A DNA stretch of 64,000 nucleotides from Deinococcus peraridilitoris DSM 19664 (GTDB lineage: Bacteria > Deinococcota > Deinococci > Deinococcales > Deinococcaceae): positions 3,290,501 through 3,354,500 of the forward strand of contig NC_019793.1 in assembly GCF_000317835.1 (NCBI RefSeq), written 5' to 3'. Below, piece by piece: positions 12,908 to 21,041 of this stretch. Position 1 is the stretch's first letter. Each line of letters starts with the position of its first letter. Made by a program: the position numbers and the translations under genes. The notes below the pieces were generated by a model. The model was given only the letters and a program-made list of their open reading frames with translations, was not told the origin of the DNA and searched no databases.

Positions 12908-13264
12908 ATGACACAAACACCCGCAGTTCGCTTCAGTTGTGCCTGGGTTCCGGCCACCCTTGACCGTGTTCGCGTCAGCAGCCCGTATGGCACCTTTGAA
13001 GTCGATCTGCAACTGGTGCGCCAAGTCCTCGGGCGGCCAGCGCTGCAGGCGTTGTATCTGCAGGGCCGATACAACGTCGAGAAGCCTGAGCTGACCCTGC
13101 GCGCCATCCTCGACCAGCTGGGAATCGAGCTCGCGCCGCAAACCATCGCCCCCCGGACGGCCTCGACCTGTGAGGCCCAGAGTGCGTCCGGCCTTCAAGC
13201 CCTCGATGACCCAGGCGCACCTCGCGCTTCAGAAACGCATCTAAAAATCCGTCCGGTGCACTGA
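12908..13264 (+). CDS. small hypothetical protein
   Basis: A 118-residue protein that I do not recognise. The N-terminal two thirds (FSCAWVPATLDRVRVSS, then FEVDLQLVRQVLG and LQGRYNVEKPELTLRAIL) look like a compact alpha/beta domain; the C-terminus is disordered in appearance. ATG at 12908 is preceded by CTGGAGG at 12895-12901, a good SD at the right distance, and a strong intrinsic terminator follows the stop codon. Both support a real, independently transcribed gene. No cysteine pairs, signal peptide or membrane segment are visible. Confidence 0.6.
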   Translation: MTQTPAVRFSCAWVPATLDRVRVSSPYGTFEVDLQLVRQVLGRPALQALYLQGRYNVEKPELTLRAILDQLGIELAPQTIAPRTASTCEAQSASGLQALDDPGAPRASETHLKIRPVH

Positions 13265-13280
13265 CCCTGGTTCCATCAAG

Positions 13281-13310
13281 GAAGGCGCCCGTGTGTAAGG
13301 CGCCTTCTTT
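13281..13310 (+). terminator. intrinsic terminator after the 118-aa gene
   Basis: GAAGGCGCC and GGCGCCTTC form a perfect 9-bp stem, followed by TTT. Confidence 0.8.
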
Positions 13311-13379
13311 GACATTTGATACGATCTTGCCTTCATTTCGTTCCACTTTGGAAGAACACCAAAATGGAACTCCATTGCG

Positions 13380-13450
13380 GCCAGCTCGTACTTTTTTCCA
13401 CTCGCTCCGCTCGGCATTGAGGAGTTTCCAAAGGAACTCCTCAATGCGAA
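13380..13450. repeat. hairpin repeat element, copy A
   Basis: CCACTCGCTCCGCTCGG (about 13398-13414) is followed by a 14-bp hairpin (13415-13446: CATTGAGGAGTTTCC / GGAACTCCTCAATG, one bulged T). The same core next to a different palindrome occurs at 14638-14686. An additional near-palindrome (GTTCCACTTTGG / CCAAAATGGAAC) lies just upstream at about 13340-13371. It sits in the gap downstream of the M42 gene. Confidence 0.55.
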
Positions 13451-13463
13451 ATGGTATGAATCC

Positions 13464-14507
13464 TCAGCGCGAATGGTCGGAAGTTTCGGGCAGTTCTCCC
13501 ACCCAGGCGGCCATCAGGTCGATGCAGGCCTGGACGTCGCGCATGTCCACCATTTCGCTCGGGGAGTGCATGTAGCGTTGCGGCACGCTGACCACCCCGC
13601 ACGGTACCCCGGCGCGTGTCAGTGCGACCTCGTCGGCGTCGGTGCCCGTGCGGCGCGGATTGGCCGACAGGGTGTAGGGGATCTCGTGTCGCCGCGCCGT
13701 GTCGATCAATCCCTTCACGATCTTGGGGCTCGTCAGCGCCGAAACGCTGAGATTCGCCCCCGAGCCGAACTCGGCGCGCCCAACCTTTTTTACGTCCACG
13801 CCAGGCTGTGCCGTCTCAAAGGTCACATCGACCACCAGGGCCGCTTCCGGATCGAGCTGATAGCTCGCAACACGCGCGCCGAAAGCCCCGATTTCTTCCT
13901 GAGCACTGGCGACCGCGATGACCCGACGCGGCACCCCGGCGCCGTGCAACTGCCGCAAAGCCTCCAGCACGACGTATGCGCCGATCCGGTTGTCGAGCGC
14001 CTTGCTCACGACCCGCTCGCCCACCGTGAAGACCGGCTGCTCGATCACGCCCACCGTGCCCACCGGAACCCGTCGTCTGACGTCCTCGGCTTCCAGCCCG
14101 GTGTCCAGCCATAAATCTTCGAGCTTGCTGCCCTTCTCCCGATCGCTTGCCTCCATCAGGTGAATTGGCTTCTTGCCGATCACTGCCAGCAGATCGCCTT
14201 CCTCGGCCAGCAGGCGAACCCGCTGACCGACCAGTACCTGCGCGTCCCAGCCGCCCAGGTTGAGCACCGAGATGAAGCCCTTGTCGTCGACGTGCGAAAC
14301 CATCAGACCGATCTCGTCGAGGTGGCCCATCAGGATGATGGGTCTGCCCGCATCGGGGTTCAGTTCGGCATAGACGTTGCCGTAGTGGTCGGAATACACC
14401 CGGTGCGCGAAAGTCGCGGCTTCCTCCGACCAGACTTTGGCTGCGCGCGCTTCGAATCCACTGGGACCAGCGGCTTCCAGCAGCGGCTGCAAAAAATTGA
14501 TGTTCAC
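13464..14507 (-). CDS. M42 family metallo-aminopeptidase
   Basis: A 347-residue peptidase of the M42 glutamyl/deblocking aminopeptidase family (FrvX/CelM/TET type), dinuclear-metal enzymes usually forming dodecamers. Visible metal-binding landmarks are ILMGHLDEIG (His-x-Asp), ALDNRIGAYV (bridging Asp), ASAQEEIGAFGARV (catalytic Glu pair), DVTFET and the C-terminal MHSPSEMV (His ligand). GTG at 14507 is chosen because conserved sequence (NFLQPLLEAAGPSGFE) starts there and TACACT (14519-14514) lies exactly 6 nt upstream. Upstream in-frame codons to 14588 would run through that promoter. Flanked by two related hairpin repeats. Confidence 0.9.
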   Translation of the reverse strand: MNINFLQPLLEAAGPSGFEARAAKVWSEEAATFAHRVYSDHYGNVYAELNPDAGRPIILMGHLDEIGLMVSHVDDKGFISVLNLGGWDAQVLVGQRVRLLAEEGDLLAVIGKKPIHLMEASDREKGSKLEDLWLDTGLEAEDVRRRVPVGTVGVIEQPVFTVGERVVSKALDNRIGAYVVLEALRQLHGAGVPRRVIAVASAQEEIGAFGARVASYQLDPEAALVVDVTFETAQPGVDVKKVGRAEFGSGANLSVSALTSPKIVKGLIDTARRHEIPYTLSANPRRTGTDADEVALTRAGVPCGVVSVPQRYMHSPSEMVDMRDVQACIDLMAAWVGELPETSDHSR

Positions 14508-14595
14508 TTGCGGAGTGTACAGGAGAGGTGCAGCTGAAGCATACGCCTGCCCCGGTCCTGTGTCGGATCGCGCCATACTGCCGTACACTCCGCAA
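14508..14595. repeat. 13-bp inverted repeat including the M42 promoter
   Basis: TTGCGGAGTGTAC (14508-14520) and GTACACTCCGCAA (14583-14595) are exact reverse complements, 62 bp apart. The left copy holds the M42 -10 box (TACACT on the minus strand). The right copy presents the same TACACTCCGCAA on the plus strand, with no gene placed to use it. Confidence 0.7.
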
Positions 14596-14637
14596 AGGAC
14601 GCTGCTTGCACTTCATGCCGCCCTATCCGTATTCTTG

Positions 14638-14686
14638 CCCACTTGCTCCGCTCGGAATGATTCCGTACACGTACGGAATCATTCCG
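14638..14686. repeat. hairpin repeat element, copy B
   Basis: CCCACTTGCTCCGCTCGG is followed by a perfect 16-bp palindrome with a 2-nt loop (14653-14668 and 14671-14686, arm CGGAATGATTCCGTAC). No U-run follows, so it is not a typical terminator. It shares the GCTCCGCTCGG core and layout with copy A at 13398-13446. Confidence 0.6.
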
Positions 14687-14688
14687 AA

Positions 14689-14955
14689 TCAATGTTGCTG
14701 GCCGTTCTGATGAGCGTCCGTCGCGCGCTCCGGACGCAGCAACGCCACGAGGCTCACCGCCGCCCACACCGCTTCGAGCAGCAAAAAGCCCCACTGCTCT
14801 TCGATGATGGCCACCACCGTAAGCAGGGAACTGCCCACGAAATTCAGTGCGCTGTAAAGGCGGCTGTGTGGACTCAGCCGACGGCTCTGAGACGCCACAT
14901 ACGCTCCCAGAATCTGCAGCGAGCCCAGGACCGAAACAATCTGCCAGATATCCAC
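14689..14955 (-). CDS. small CBU_0592-like membrane protein
   Basis: An 88-residue membrane protein with three hydrophobic segments (about 3-20, 35-50, 54-72): [54 protein letters not shown]. The pattern matches the small CBU_0592-type family of unknown function. GTG at 14955 has AAGGAG five bases upstream, a good SD. It ends directly beside hairpin repeat copy B. Family name is from memory of the pattern, so treat it as probable. Confidence 0.75.
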   Translation of the reverse strand: MDIWQIVSVLGSLQILGAYVASQSRRLSPHSRLYSALNFVGSSLLTVVAIIEEQWGFLLLEAVWAAVSLVALLRPERATDAHQNGQQH

Positions 14956-15046
14956 GCCAACTCCTTAAGTCCTGCTTTTGCGAGCAGGCCTCCCGTGTGC
15001 ACAAGTAATGGTTGCGTACCCCGTGCATCACGGCGAGGCTCGACGC

Positions 15047-15052
15047 TACACT
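15047..15052 (+). promoter_or_regulatory. -10 box of leaderless apaG
   Basis: TACACT, CGGCCC, then ATG at 15059. Confidence 0.65.
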
Positions 15053-15058
15053 CGGCCC

Positions 15059-15430
15059 ATGATCCCTGATATTCGCGTGTCAGTTCGCGTGCACTATGCA
15101 CCCGGGCACTCCACTCCAGGGCGTCACGTCTTCGTATATCACATCCGGATCGAGAACCACGCTGAAGAAAGCTATCAGCTGATCGAACGCGAGTGGCAGA
15201 TTTACGACGGCAACGGTCAGGTGACGCAGGTGCAGGGAGAAGGTGTCGTGGGTGAACAGCCGCTGCTGCGACCTGGCGGAGTGTTCGAGTACAACAGCTT
15301 CACGAGCCTGTCGACTGCGCCGGGCCACATGGCCGGAACGTATACGTTTCGTGATGCCTGGGGCGAGCGCTTCCGGGTGCCCATTGCGGCCTTCGCGCTC
15401 ACCCTGCCCGAAGTCCGCACGCTCAACTGA
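15059..15430 (+). CDS. apaG: ApaG domain protein
   Basis: A 123-residue ApaG-family protein, a fibronectin-III-like fold once linked to Co2+/Mg2+ homeostasis and diadenosine polyphosphate levels; its biochemical role remains unsettled. Family blocks seen are VHYAPGHS, FVYHIRIENH, VQGEGVVGEQPLLRPGGVFEYNS and MAGTYTFRD. The length matches the family (about 125). Leaderless start as noted for the -10 box. The neighbour on the opposite strand is the sensor kinase, whose stop is 30 bases away. Confidence 0.9.
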   Translation: MIPDIRVSVRVHYAPGHSTPGRHVFVYHIRIENHAEESYQLIEREWQIYDGNGQVTQVQGEGVVGEQPLLRPGGVFEYNSFTSLSTAPGHMAGTYTFRDAWGERFRVPIAAFALTLPEVRTLN

Positions 15431-15459
15431 GCCACGAGGCGCTTGAGTCACAAGGCGCT

Positions 15460-17190
15460 TCAGGCCTGCGGAAGCCGCGCGGCCACGTGTGTTCCGTGGC
15501 CCGGGGCGCTCCTGATTTCGTAGTGCCCGCCGCGGGTCTCAATGCGCTCGCGCATCTGCATCAGGCCGAGCCCCCCGGCCGACGACACGCGATCTGAGAT
15601 CAGGGCCGGATCAAAGCCCACCCCGTCATCGCCCACTTCGAGTGTCACCTGATCCCCACCAGAAATGCGCACCGTAACTTCGCGGGCCCGCGCGTGTTTG
15701 GCCACGTTGTTGAGGCTTTCTTGCAAAATTCGGAAGAGCACCGCCTCGTCGCTGGGGGAGACACTCACCTCACCCCGGATGTCGAGGTGGGTGCGCACGT
15801 TGTTCTGCTCGCCAAAATCCTTGACATAGCGCCGAACTGTCTCCAGCAAGCCAAAACGCTCCAGGTCGATGGGACGCAACGCAAAGATGCTGCGCCGGAC
15901 TTCGCGGATCTGCTCGCGCAGGATGGTGCGGGCCAGCTGCACCTCTGCCACGGCGCGCGCCGGGTCCTTGCCGATCTGACGTTCGACCACGTCGAGCTTC
16001 AAGGCGCAGAAGGCCAGAGATTGCGCGACCCCGTCGTGAATTTCACGGGCGATGCGGTTGCGCTCCTCTCCGATGGCGAGCTCTTCGCTGTACAGGTAAG
16101 CACGGGCGTTGCGCACGGCCAGCGTGGCCTGGCTGGCCATCAGGGCCAGCAGTGGAATGCGCGTGCCCTCGAACCCCTGCCCTTCCTCGCGCCCCAGGGC
16201 AATCACGCCAATCAGCCGCTCTTCGGTGTGCATGGGCACTCCCAGCACGCAACGGGTACCCTCAAATACCGTGGCAGCCTCGCGCTCGCCGCCTTCGAGG
16301 GGGGTACCGGTGACCGCCGCGCGTTTGACGAAACCGGGCACCCGCCCGCCCCGGCGGGTCTGTCCGTTCACGTCCTGCGCCCACACATGACGCAGCACAC
16401 CGTCCTCGTCCACCAGGTACACGGCCCGCGCCTGGGCGCTGCTCAGTGAAGCCATGGTCTCGGTCACCCGCTCGAGCAGGCGGCGCATGTTGCGTTCCGC
16501 ACGAATGGACTGATCGACCTCGTACAGCGTGATGAGGTCCTGTGCCCGCCGACGGGCCGCTTCGACGGCCGTGCCGACCTCCGCAGCCAGTGCGCCCGCG
16601 AGGCGGACACGGTCGCCAGGCGGCGCCTGCTCGAAATGAAGGGCCAGTTCACCGACGCGCTCTCCACCGATCGTGACGGGCATCAGCAGCGGGTACAGGT
16701 CCGCAGACGGGGCTTCCAGCAGGGTGTTGCCCCGGGCGGCGCGCTCAAGACCTCCGGCGAGACGCAGGCAGGCATGCGTGGCGCCCGTGGCCCGCATGAC
16801 GCCCTGTGCGGCCACGTCCATCACCTCTTCGAGGTCCGCGGCTTCTGCCAGGGTGCGGATCAGGCTCTGCACGGTGTCGAGCTGGTTGTGCGAGGCGCGC
16901 AACTCTCCGTAAAGGTGGCGCAGTTCGCGCTCGGCCTTTTCACGCGCCACAAAGCCTTCCTCGAGCCACATGATCGTGAAGAAGGTGACGAGCGGCCCCA
17001 CCAGACCATAAAACGCCACGTGCGCCCACTGTTCGGTCCGGCGCTCGCCGATCTGGGACACCAGCAGTTCGTACAGCACCACCGCCAGGACGATCAAGGG
17101 TGGCAGTAGGGTTCGGACCAGCCGGACACGCTTGGTGACGTTGCCTTCCGGCGCTGCCGGAAAGCGTGGGGCTTCTCGTGGAACGGTCAC
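15460..17190 (-). CDS. GAF-domain sensor histidine kinase (NarL/DegS type)
   Basis: A 576-residue kinase. Two membrane helices near the N-terminus (PPLIVLAVVLYELLV; LVGPLVTFFTIMWLEEG) precede a short coiled coil and two GAF-like domains (about 100-215 and 225-365). The HisKA_3 phosphoacceptor EIHDGVAQSLAF follows, then a HATPase_c domain with N-box LNNVAKHARA, DDGVGFDP and GLGLMQMRERIE. Such kinases pair with LuxR/NarL-type regulators; none is adjacent. GTG at 17190 is preferred because TACAGT (17202-17197) lies 6 nt upstream, the leaderless layout; in-frame codons further upstream run into the trmJ-like gene. Confidence 0.9.
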   Translation of the reverse strand: MTVPREAPRFPAAPEGNVTKRVRLVRTLLPPLIVLAVVLYELLVSQIGERRTEQWAHVAFYGLVGPLVTFFTIMWLEEGFVAREKAERELRHLYGELRASHNQLDTVQSLIRTLAEAADLEEVMDVAAQGVMRATGATHACLRLAGGLERAARGNTLLEAPSADLYPLLMPVTIGGERVGELALHFEQAPPGDRVRLAGALAAEVGTAVEAARRRAQDLITLYEVDQSIRAERNMRRLLERVTETMASLSSAQARAVYLVDEDGVLRHVWAQDVNGQTRRGGRVPGFVKRAAVTGTPLEGGEREAATVFEGTRCVLGVPMHTEERLIGVIALGREEGQGFEGTRIPLLALMASQATLAVRNARAYLYSEELAIGEERNRIAREIHDGVAQSLAFCALKLDVVERQIGKDPARAVAEVQLARTILREQIREVRRSIFALRPIDLERFGLLETVRRYVKDFGEQNNVRTHLDIRGEVSVSPSDEAVLFRILQESLNNVAKHARAREVTVRISGGDQVTLEVGDDGVGFDPALISDRVSSAGGLGLMQMRERIETRGGHYEIRSAPGHGTHVAARLPQA

Positions 17191-17196
17191 CCACCC

Positions 17197-17202
17197 ACTG
17201 TA
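17197..17202 (-). promoter_or_regulatory. -10 box of leaderless sensor kinase gene
   Basis: TACAGT on the minus strand, GGGTGG, then GTG at 17190. Confidence 0.6.
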
Positions 17203-17234
17203 AAGCGCCGCTGCTGAAGGCGCCGTGTCCCTGG

Positions 17235-17987
17235 TCAGGTTCGGTCGCTGTCTTCGGGTGCGTCCGCCTTTTGCGTCGAAGAGGACCCGGACGGAGCCCG
17301 GTTGGCGGCCCACAGCCCTTGTTGCAAGAGCCCCCGCAGAAACTGCACTTCACGCCCGCTGGGCCGGGCGCGGTCGAGCAGCGAGCGCCACTGCCGCATC
17401 ATCTGCGGTGCGCGCTGTGCGTCGGTGTATCCAACGCGCAGCATGAATTCCTGTAAATGGTCGTACATGCTGTCCATCGCTTCACGCGGAGCCGCTCTGT
17501 ACTCGATGCTGGGCGTCTCGCCCGCCTGCAGGAATTCGTAGCAGCACACCAGCACCGCCTGCGCCAGATTCAGGCTGGCGTACTCCCCGGTGGGGATGCG
17601 CACGCTTGCCTGGCACAGCGCGATGTCTTCGCTCGTCAGTCCTGATTCTTCGGGCCCGAACACCAGCGCTGGTGCGTTCGCGCCCGCCACCAGGGGACGG
17701 TGAACGGCCGGTGGGCGTGGAAGCGGCAGATTCTTGCGTTCGCGCGCCGTGGACGCCACCGCCACGTCACGGTCAGCCAGCGCCGAGCGCAAATCCGGGT
17801 ACAGCCGGGCGCGCTCCAGCAATTCTGCCGCGTGAACGGCCATGCGCCGCGCCTCGTCGCCGAGGTGGTCACAGCGTGGCGCGACAAGGCGCAGGTCGCG
17901 TGCGCCCATGTTCAGCATGGCCCGTGCGGCGGACCCGATGTTACCCGGGTTTTTTGGGGAAACCAGAATGACGGCAAGAGAAGTCAC
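17235..17987 (-). CDS. TrmJ-like SPOUT RNA 2'-O-methyltransferase
   Basis: A 250-residue SpoU/TrmH-superfamily methyltransferase most like TrmJ/LasT, which methylates the ribose at tRNA position 32. The knot-forming motifs are visible: VSPKNPGNIGSAARAMLNMGA (motif 1, N-terminal), ALVFGPEESGLT (motif 2), and IPTGEYASLNLAQAVLVCCYE (motif 3). The C-terminal part (LQEFMLRVGYTDAQRAPQMMRQWRSLLDRA) resembles the TrmJ extension. GTG at 17987 follows TAGCAT (17999-17994) by 6 nt. Position specificity (32) is an inference from family. Confidence 0.88.
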   Translation of the reverse strand: MTSLAVILVSPKNPGNIGSAARAMLNMGARDLRLVAPRCDHLGDEARRMAVHAAELLERARLYPDLRSALADRDVAVASTARERKNLPLPRPPAVHRPLVAGANAPALVFGPEESGLTSEDIALCQASVRIPTGEYASLNLAQAVLVCCYEFLQAGETPSIEYRAAPREAMDSMYDHLQEFMLRVGYTDAQRAPQMMRQWRSLLDRARPSGREVQFLRGLLQQGLWAANRAPSGSSSTQKADAPEDSDRT

Positions 17988-17993
17988 GAGGGC

Positions 17994-17999
17994 ATGCTA
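17994..17999 (-). promoter_or_regulatory. -10 box of leaderless trmJ-like gene
   Basis: TAGCAT on the minus strand, GCCCTC, then GTG at 17987. Confidence 0.55.
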
Positions 18000-18031
18000 C
18001 GGCACCTGGAAAGCGGGACCTTCACACCCGG

Positions 18032-19006
18032 TCAGCTTGCCCCACCATCGCGGTCGAGTTGCACGACCAGCACCTTGAGGTGCGAGGCCTGCGGATAGTC
18101 GTCGCCGGCTCCCAGCCGCGCGGTCACGCGACCTTGGCGGCCTGCGAGGTGCAGTCCGCCACCGACCATACGCTCGAACACCTTTGCTTCCAGCCCGGCG
18201 TGGTTGGTACAGGCGAGCAGTTGACCACCGGTCGCCGTCACCCGGCATGCCAGCGCGACAAGCGACGCGTAGTCTTTCTCGGCGCGCCAGATGCCGCTTT
18301 TGCCCCGCGCGAAACTGGGCGGGTCGAGCACCACCTGCTCGAAGGTGACGCCGCGCTTCGCGAAACGTGCCAGCCAGTCGAACACGTCTCCGTAGACGAA
18401 ATCTTCCTCCCGGCAGGGCAAGCTGGAAAGCGCGTAATTCTGCTGTCCCCAGGTCAGCACCTTGCGTGAAGCGTCGAGGTTCTTGACGCGCTGTCCGCCC
18501 GCAAGTGACGCCATGACCCCAAAACCGCAGGTGTACGAAAAGGTGTTGAGCAGCGACTCGCGTCCATGCTCCCGCAGCCAGCGGCGCGCGGGCCGCATGT
18601 CGGAAAAGAGCCCGATGGACAGGTCGCCGCCCGGACGAATCAGAAACGGCACGCCGTGTTCCAGCGCGACCACTTCAGCGTGCGCTTCGCCCCAGGCCGC
18701 TTGCCTGGGGCTCAGGTACTCCCGGTCGATGTTGGCAACGTGACGCGCTTCCGGTGGGCGGCGCTTGAGGTACACGGCCTTCAGGCCGAGCGTTTCGCCG
18801 CACAACGTCGCCAGCTCGCGTTCACGTGGTCCGGCAGCTTCACGGTAAAAGCTCAGGACGCCGACCTCTCCGGCGCGTTCCAGGGTGAACTCGCCGTCTG
18901 TTTCGCTCAGGTGCGCCAGGCGGTACAGGGTGGTGTTCTCATCATGGAGGTGTTCACGACGTCGGGCAGCGTTCTGCAGACGCTGGGTCAGGGAAGTGGA
19001 TGCCAT
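18032..19006 (-). CDS. RlmI-like class I rRNA methyltransferase
   Basis: A 324-residue SAM-dependent methyltransferase of the COG1092 group (RlmI/RlmK-like), whose characterised members methylate C5 of a 23S rRNA cytosine. The core shows LLNTFSYTCGFGVMASLAGG (SAM motif I), NLDASRKVLTWGQQNY, and VVLDPPSFARGKSG (motif IV). The N-terminal PUA domain of E. coli RlmI is not obvious here; an N-terminal YLKRRPPEARHVAN segment takes its place. ATG at 19006 begins the recognisable sequence; no SD is seen. Next to trmFO on the same strand, 35 bases apart. Exact rRNA target is not readable from sequence. Confidence 0.85.
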   Translation of the reverse strand: MASTSLTQRLQNAARRREHLHDENTTLYRLAHLSETDGEFTLERAGEVGVLSFYREAAGPRERELATLCGETLGLKAVYLKRRPPEARHVANIDREYLSPRQAAWGEAHAEVVALEHGVPFLIRPGGDLSIGLFSDMRPARRWLREHGRESLLNTFSYTCGFGVMASLAGGQRVKNLDASRKVLTWGQQNYALSSLPCREEDFVYGDVFDWLARFAKRGVTFEQVVLDPPSFARGKSGIWRAEKDYASLVALACRVTATGGQLLACTNHAGLEAKVFERMVGGGLHLAGRQGRVTARLGAGDDYPQASHLKVLVVQLDRDGGAS

Positions 19007-19041
19007 AAGGATGATCTCAGTGAGCGATTGCCTTCCAGTTC

Positions 19042-20436
19042 TCAGGAGGGCACCGTCTCGGCACTGGGTGTGCCAGGGGAGACCTGAACGCTTTTTAGCC
19101 CGGTGGCCCAGGCGCGGAATGCTTGCAGGCCGCGCTGGTACATCAGGGGGCGTTTCTCGCGCTTGCCGAGCTTCTTGCGGCCCTCCACTGTCAGGTCGGG
19201 CACGAGCGCCCAGTTGGTGTTCATGGGCTGGAAGTTCTTGGCGTTGGCTGAAGCCAGGTAGCGTACCAGCCCGCCCAGCATGCTTTCCTGCGGGGGTGTG
19301 AGCGGCTCTTCGCCCCGGGCCAGCCGGGCAGCGTTGGTGCCTGCCAGCCAGCCCGTCGCGGCACTTTCGAGGTAGCCTTCGGTTCCGGCCAGCACGCCCG
19401 CCACCAGCAGACGTGGATGCTCGCGCAGCTGCAAGGTGCTGTCGATCAGCTTGGGAGCGTTGAGGTAAGTGTTGCGGTGCATTACGCCGTAGCGCACGAT
19501 CTCGGCGTTCTGCAGTCCCGGAATGAGCTGCACCACCGTTTTCTGGTCGCCCCATTTCAGACCCGTCTGAAAACCGACCAGACTCCACATGCGGCCTTCG
19601 CGGTCTTCCTGTCGCAGCTGCACCACCGCGTACGGCCAGCGTCCCGTGCGTGGATCGTCGAGGCCTTTGGGCGACATCGGACCGAAGCGCGGTGTGTTGA
19701 AGCCTCGGCGCGCGATTTCCTCAATCGGCATGCAGCCGTCGAAGAACTCCAGCTTCTCCCAGTCGTGAGGCGTATGGCTGCGCGCGAGCTCTATCGCGGC
19801 GTAGAAGCGCTCGTACTCCTCCTTGTTCATCGGGCAGTTGATGTAATCGGCGCTCTGATCGTAGCGGCCTGCGCGAAAGGCCAGATCCATGTCGATCGAG
19901 TCAAAGGCGACCACGGGCGCGGCCGCGTCATAAAAACTCAGGTGCTCCCCACCCGTCACGGGCGCAAGTGCCCGCGCAAGGGCGTCCGAGGTGAGCGGGC
20001 CCGTGGCGATCACGGTGATGCCTTCGGGAAGTTCCGTGAGTTCTTCCTGGCGGACTGTGATGCCGGGATGCTCGCGTACCATGCGGGTTACCTGCGCGCT
20101 GAAGCTGTCACGCTCGACGGCGAGTGCGCCCCCGGCGGGCAAGCGGGCCTGATGGGCGGCCTGCATGACGACACTGCCGACGCTGAGCATTTCGGCCTGC
20201 AGCAGCCCTTTGGCGTTGGTATCGGCTTCTCCACCCAGCGAATTGCTGCACACCAGCTCGGCAAAGTTGGCGCTGCGGTGAGCGGGCGTCATCTTCTGCG
20301 GACGCATCTCATACAAAATGACCTGCACGCCGGCGTTCGCGGCGGCCAGCGCTGCCTCCGAACCGCTGAGGCCCGCACCGACGACCGTCACAGTGTTATG
20401 GCCAGGCTGGTGGCCCGGGTTGCTTGGCGACTTCAT
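19042..20436 (-). CDS. trmFO: methylenetetrahydrofolate--tRNA-(uracil-5-)-methyltransferase TrmFO
   Basis: FAD- and folate-dependent flavoprotein of 464 residues that makes m5U54 in the tRNA T-loop. Motifs are the N-terminal Rossmann VTVVGAGLSGSEAALAAA, LYEMRP, ELVCSNSLGG (with the catalytic-region Cys), YINCPMNKEEYERFY, FFDGCMPIEE, and the C-terminal LLVAGVLAGTEGYLESAATG. Length is as expected for the family. TACACT (20449-20444) lies 7 nt before ATG 20436, a leaderless start. Functionally grouped with neighbouring RNA methyltransferases, though each gene has its own promoter. Confidence 0.96.
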   Translation of the reverse strand: MKSPSNPGHQPGHNTVTVVGAGLSGSEAALAAANAGVQVILYEMRPQKMTPAHRSANFAELVCSNSLGGEADTNAKGLLQAEMLSVGSVVMQAAHQARLPAGGALAVERDSFSAQVTRMVREHPGITVRQEELTELPEGITVIATGPLTSDALARALAPVTGGEHLSFYDAAAPVVAFDSIDMDLAFRAGRYDQSADYINCPMNKEEYERFYAAIELARSHTPHDWEKLEFFDGCMPIEEIARRGFNTPRFGPMSPKGLDDPRTGRWPYAVVQLRQEDREGRMWSLVGFQTGLKWGDQKTVVQLIPGLQNAEIVRYGVMHRNTYLNAPKLIDSTLQLREHPRLLVAGVLAGTEGYLESAATGWLAGTNAARLARGEEPLTPPQESMLGGLVRYLASANAKNFQPMNTNWALVPDLTVEGRKKLGKREKRPLMYQRGLQAFRAWATGLKSVQVSPGTPSAETVPS

Positions 20437-20443
20437 CCGGGCC

Positions 20444-20449
20444 AGTGTA
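20444..20449 (-). promoter_or_regulatory. -10 box of leaderless trmFO
   Basis: TACACT on the minus strand, GGCCCGG (7 nt), then ATG at 20436. Confidence 0.6.
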
Positions 20450-20587
20450 GCGAAGGGGAAAGCCCGGCGGCGGGCGCCGCGCACCTTTGCGCCCCTCGGT
20501 CTCATGTGCCAACGGCATGGTACGCGTTCACGCCCTTTTGTCGGGCCGTCCACCTCACCCGTTTAAAACAGGGGTGGAGGTGGAAGC

Positions 20588-20920
20588 ATGGACCCGAACA
20601 CCAGACGCTCGATTCAGCACCACATGGGCATTCGTGACATCAACGGCCAGGAACTCGGCCGCGTGGATCACGTCGAGGGTGATTACGTGAAAATCACCAA
20701 GGACACGGACGGCAATCATCACTGGATTCCCGACGACCTGATCATGCGCGTCGATCAGTATGTCCACCTGAACCTGGCAGGTGAAGAGGTGATGCGGCAA
20801 TGGCACGCCGACGACCCGAACAAAGGGGTCAGCAATGACCTGCAGGAACGGCACAATCGGAGCGACGTGCAGGGCGAACGCCTCCACAAGACCCACGAGC
20901 AGCGCAACGATCAGCAGTAA
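20588..20920 (+). CDS. DUF2171 / PRC-barrel-like protein
   Basis: A 110-residue hydrophilic protein. Residues 10-65 (HMGIRDINGQELGRVDHVEG, then ITKDTDGNHHWIPDDLI) match the DUF2171 domain, a small PRC-barrel-like beta fold found often in deinococci. The C-terminal 40 residues are charged and probably disordered. GGAGG at 20576-20580 is the SD for ATG at 20588, and a perfect terminator hairpin follows the stop codon, so it is a single-gene unit. Function unknown; abundance in stress-tolerant bacteria suggests a stress role, but this is only a guess. Confidence 0.8.
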   Translation: MDPNTRRSIQHHMGIRDINGQELGRVDHVEGDYVKITKDTDGNHHWIPDDLIMRVDQYVHLNLAGEEVMRQWHADDPNKGVSNDLQERHNRSDVQGERLHKTHEQRNDQQ

Positions 20921-20947
20921 GGCTCAGCAATAACCCTGATCGCCGGA

Positions 20948-20975
20948 AAGAAGCGGGTAATCCCGCTTCTTTCCT
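20948..20975 (+). terminator. intrinsic terminator after DUF2171 gene
   Basis: GAAAGAAGCGGG and CCCGCTTCTTTC form a perfect 12-bp stem with a TAAT loop; the tail CTTCATTCTT is U-rich. Confidence 0.8.
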
Positions 20976-21041
20976 TCATTCTTGAAGATGGCTGCAAGAA
21001 CTTCCAACCTGTCTTCAGCAGCGCGCGCGCAGCATGACGGC

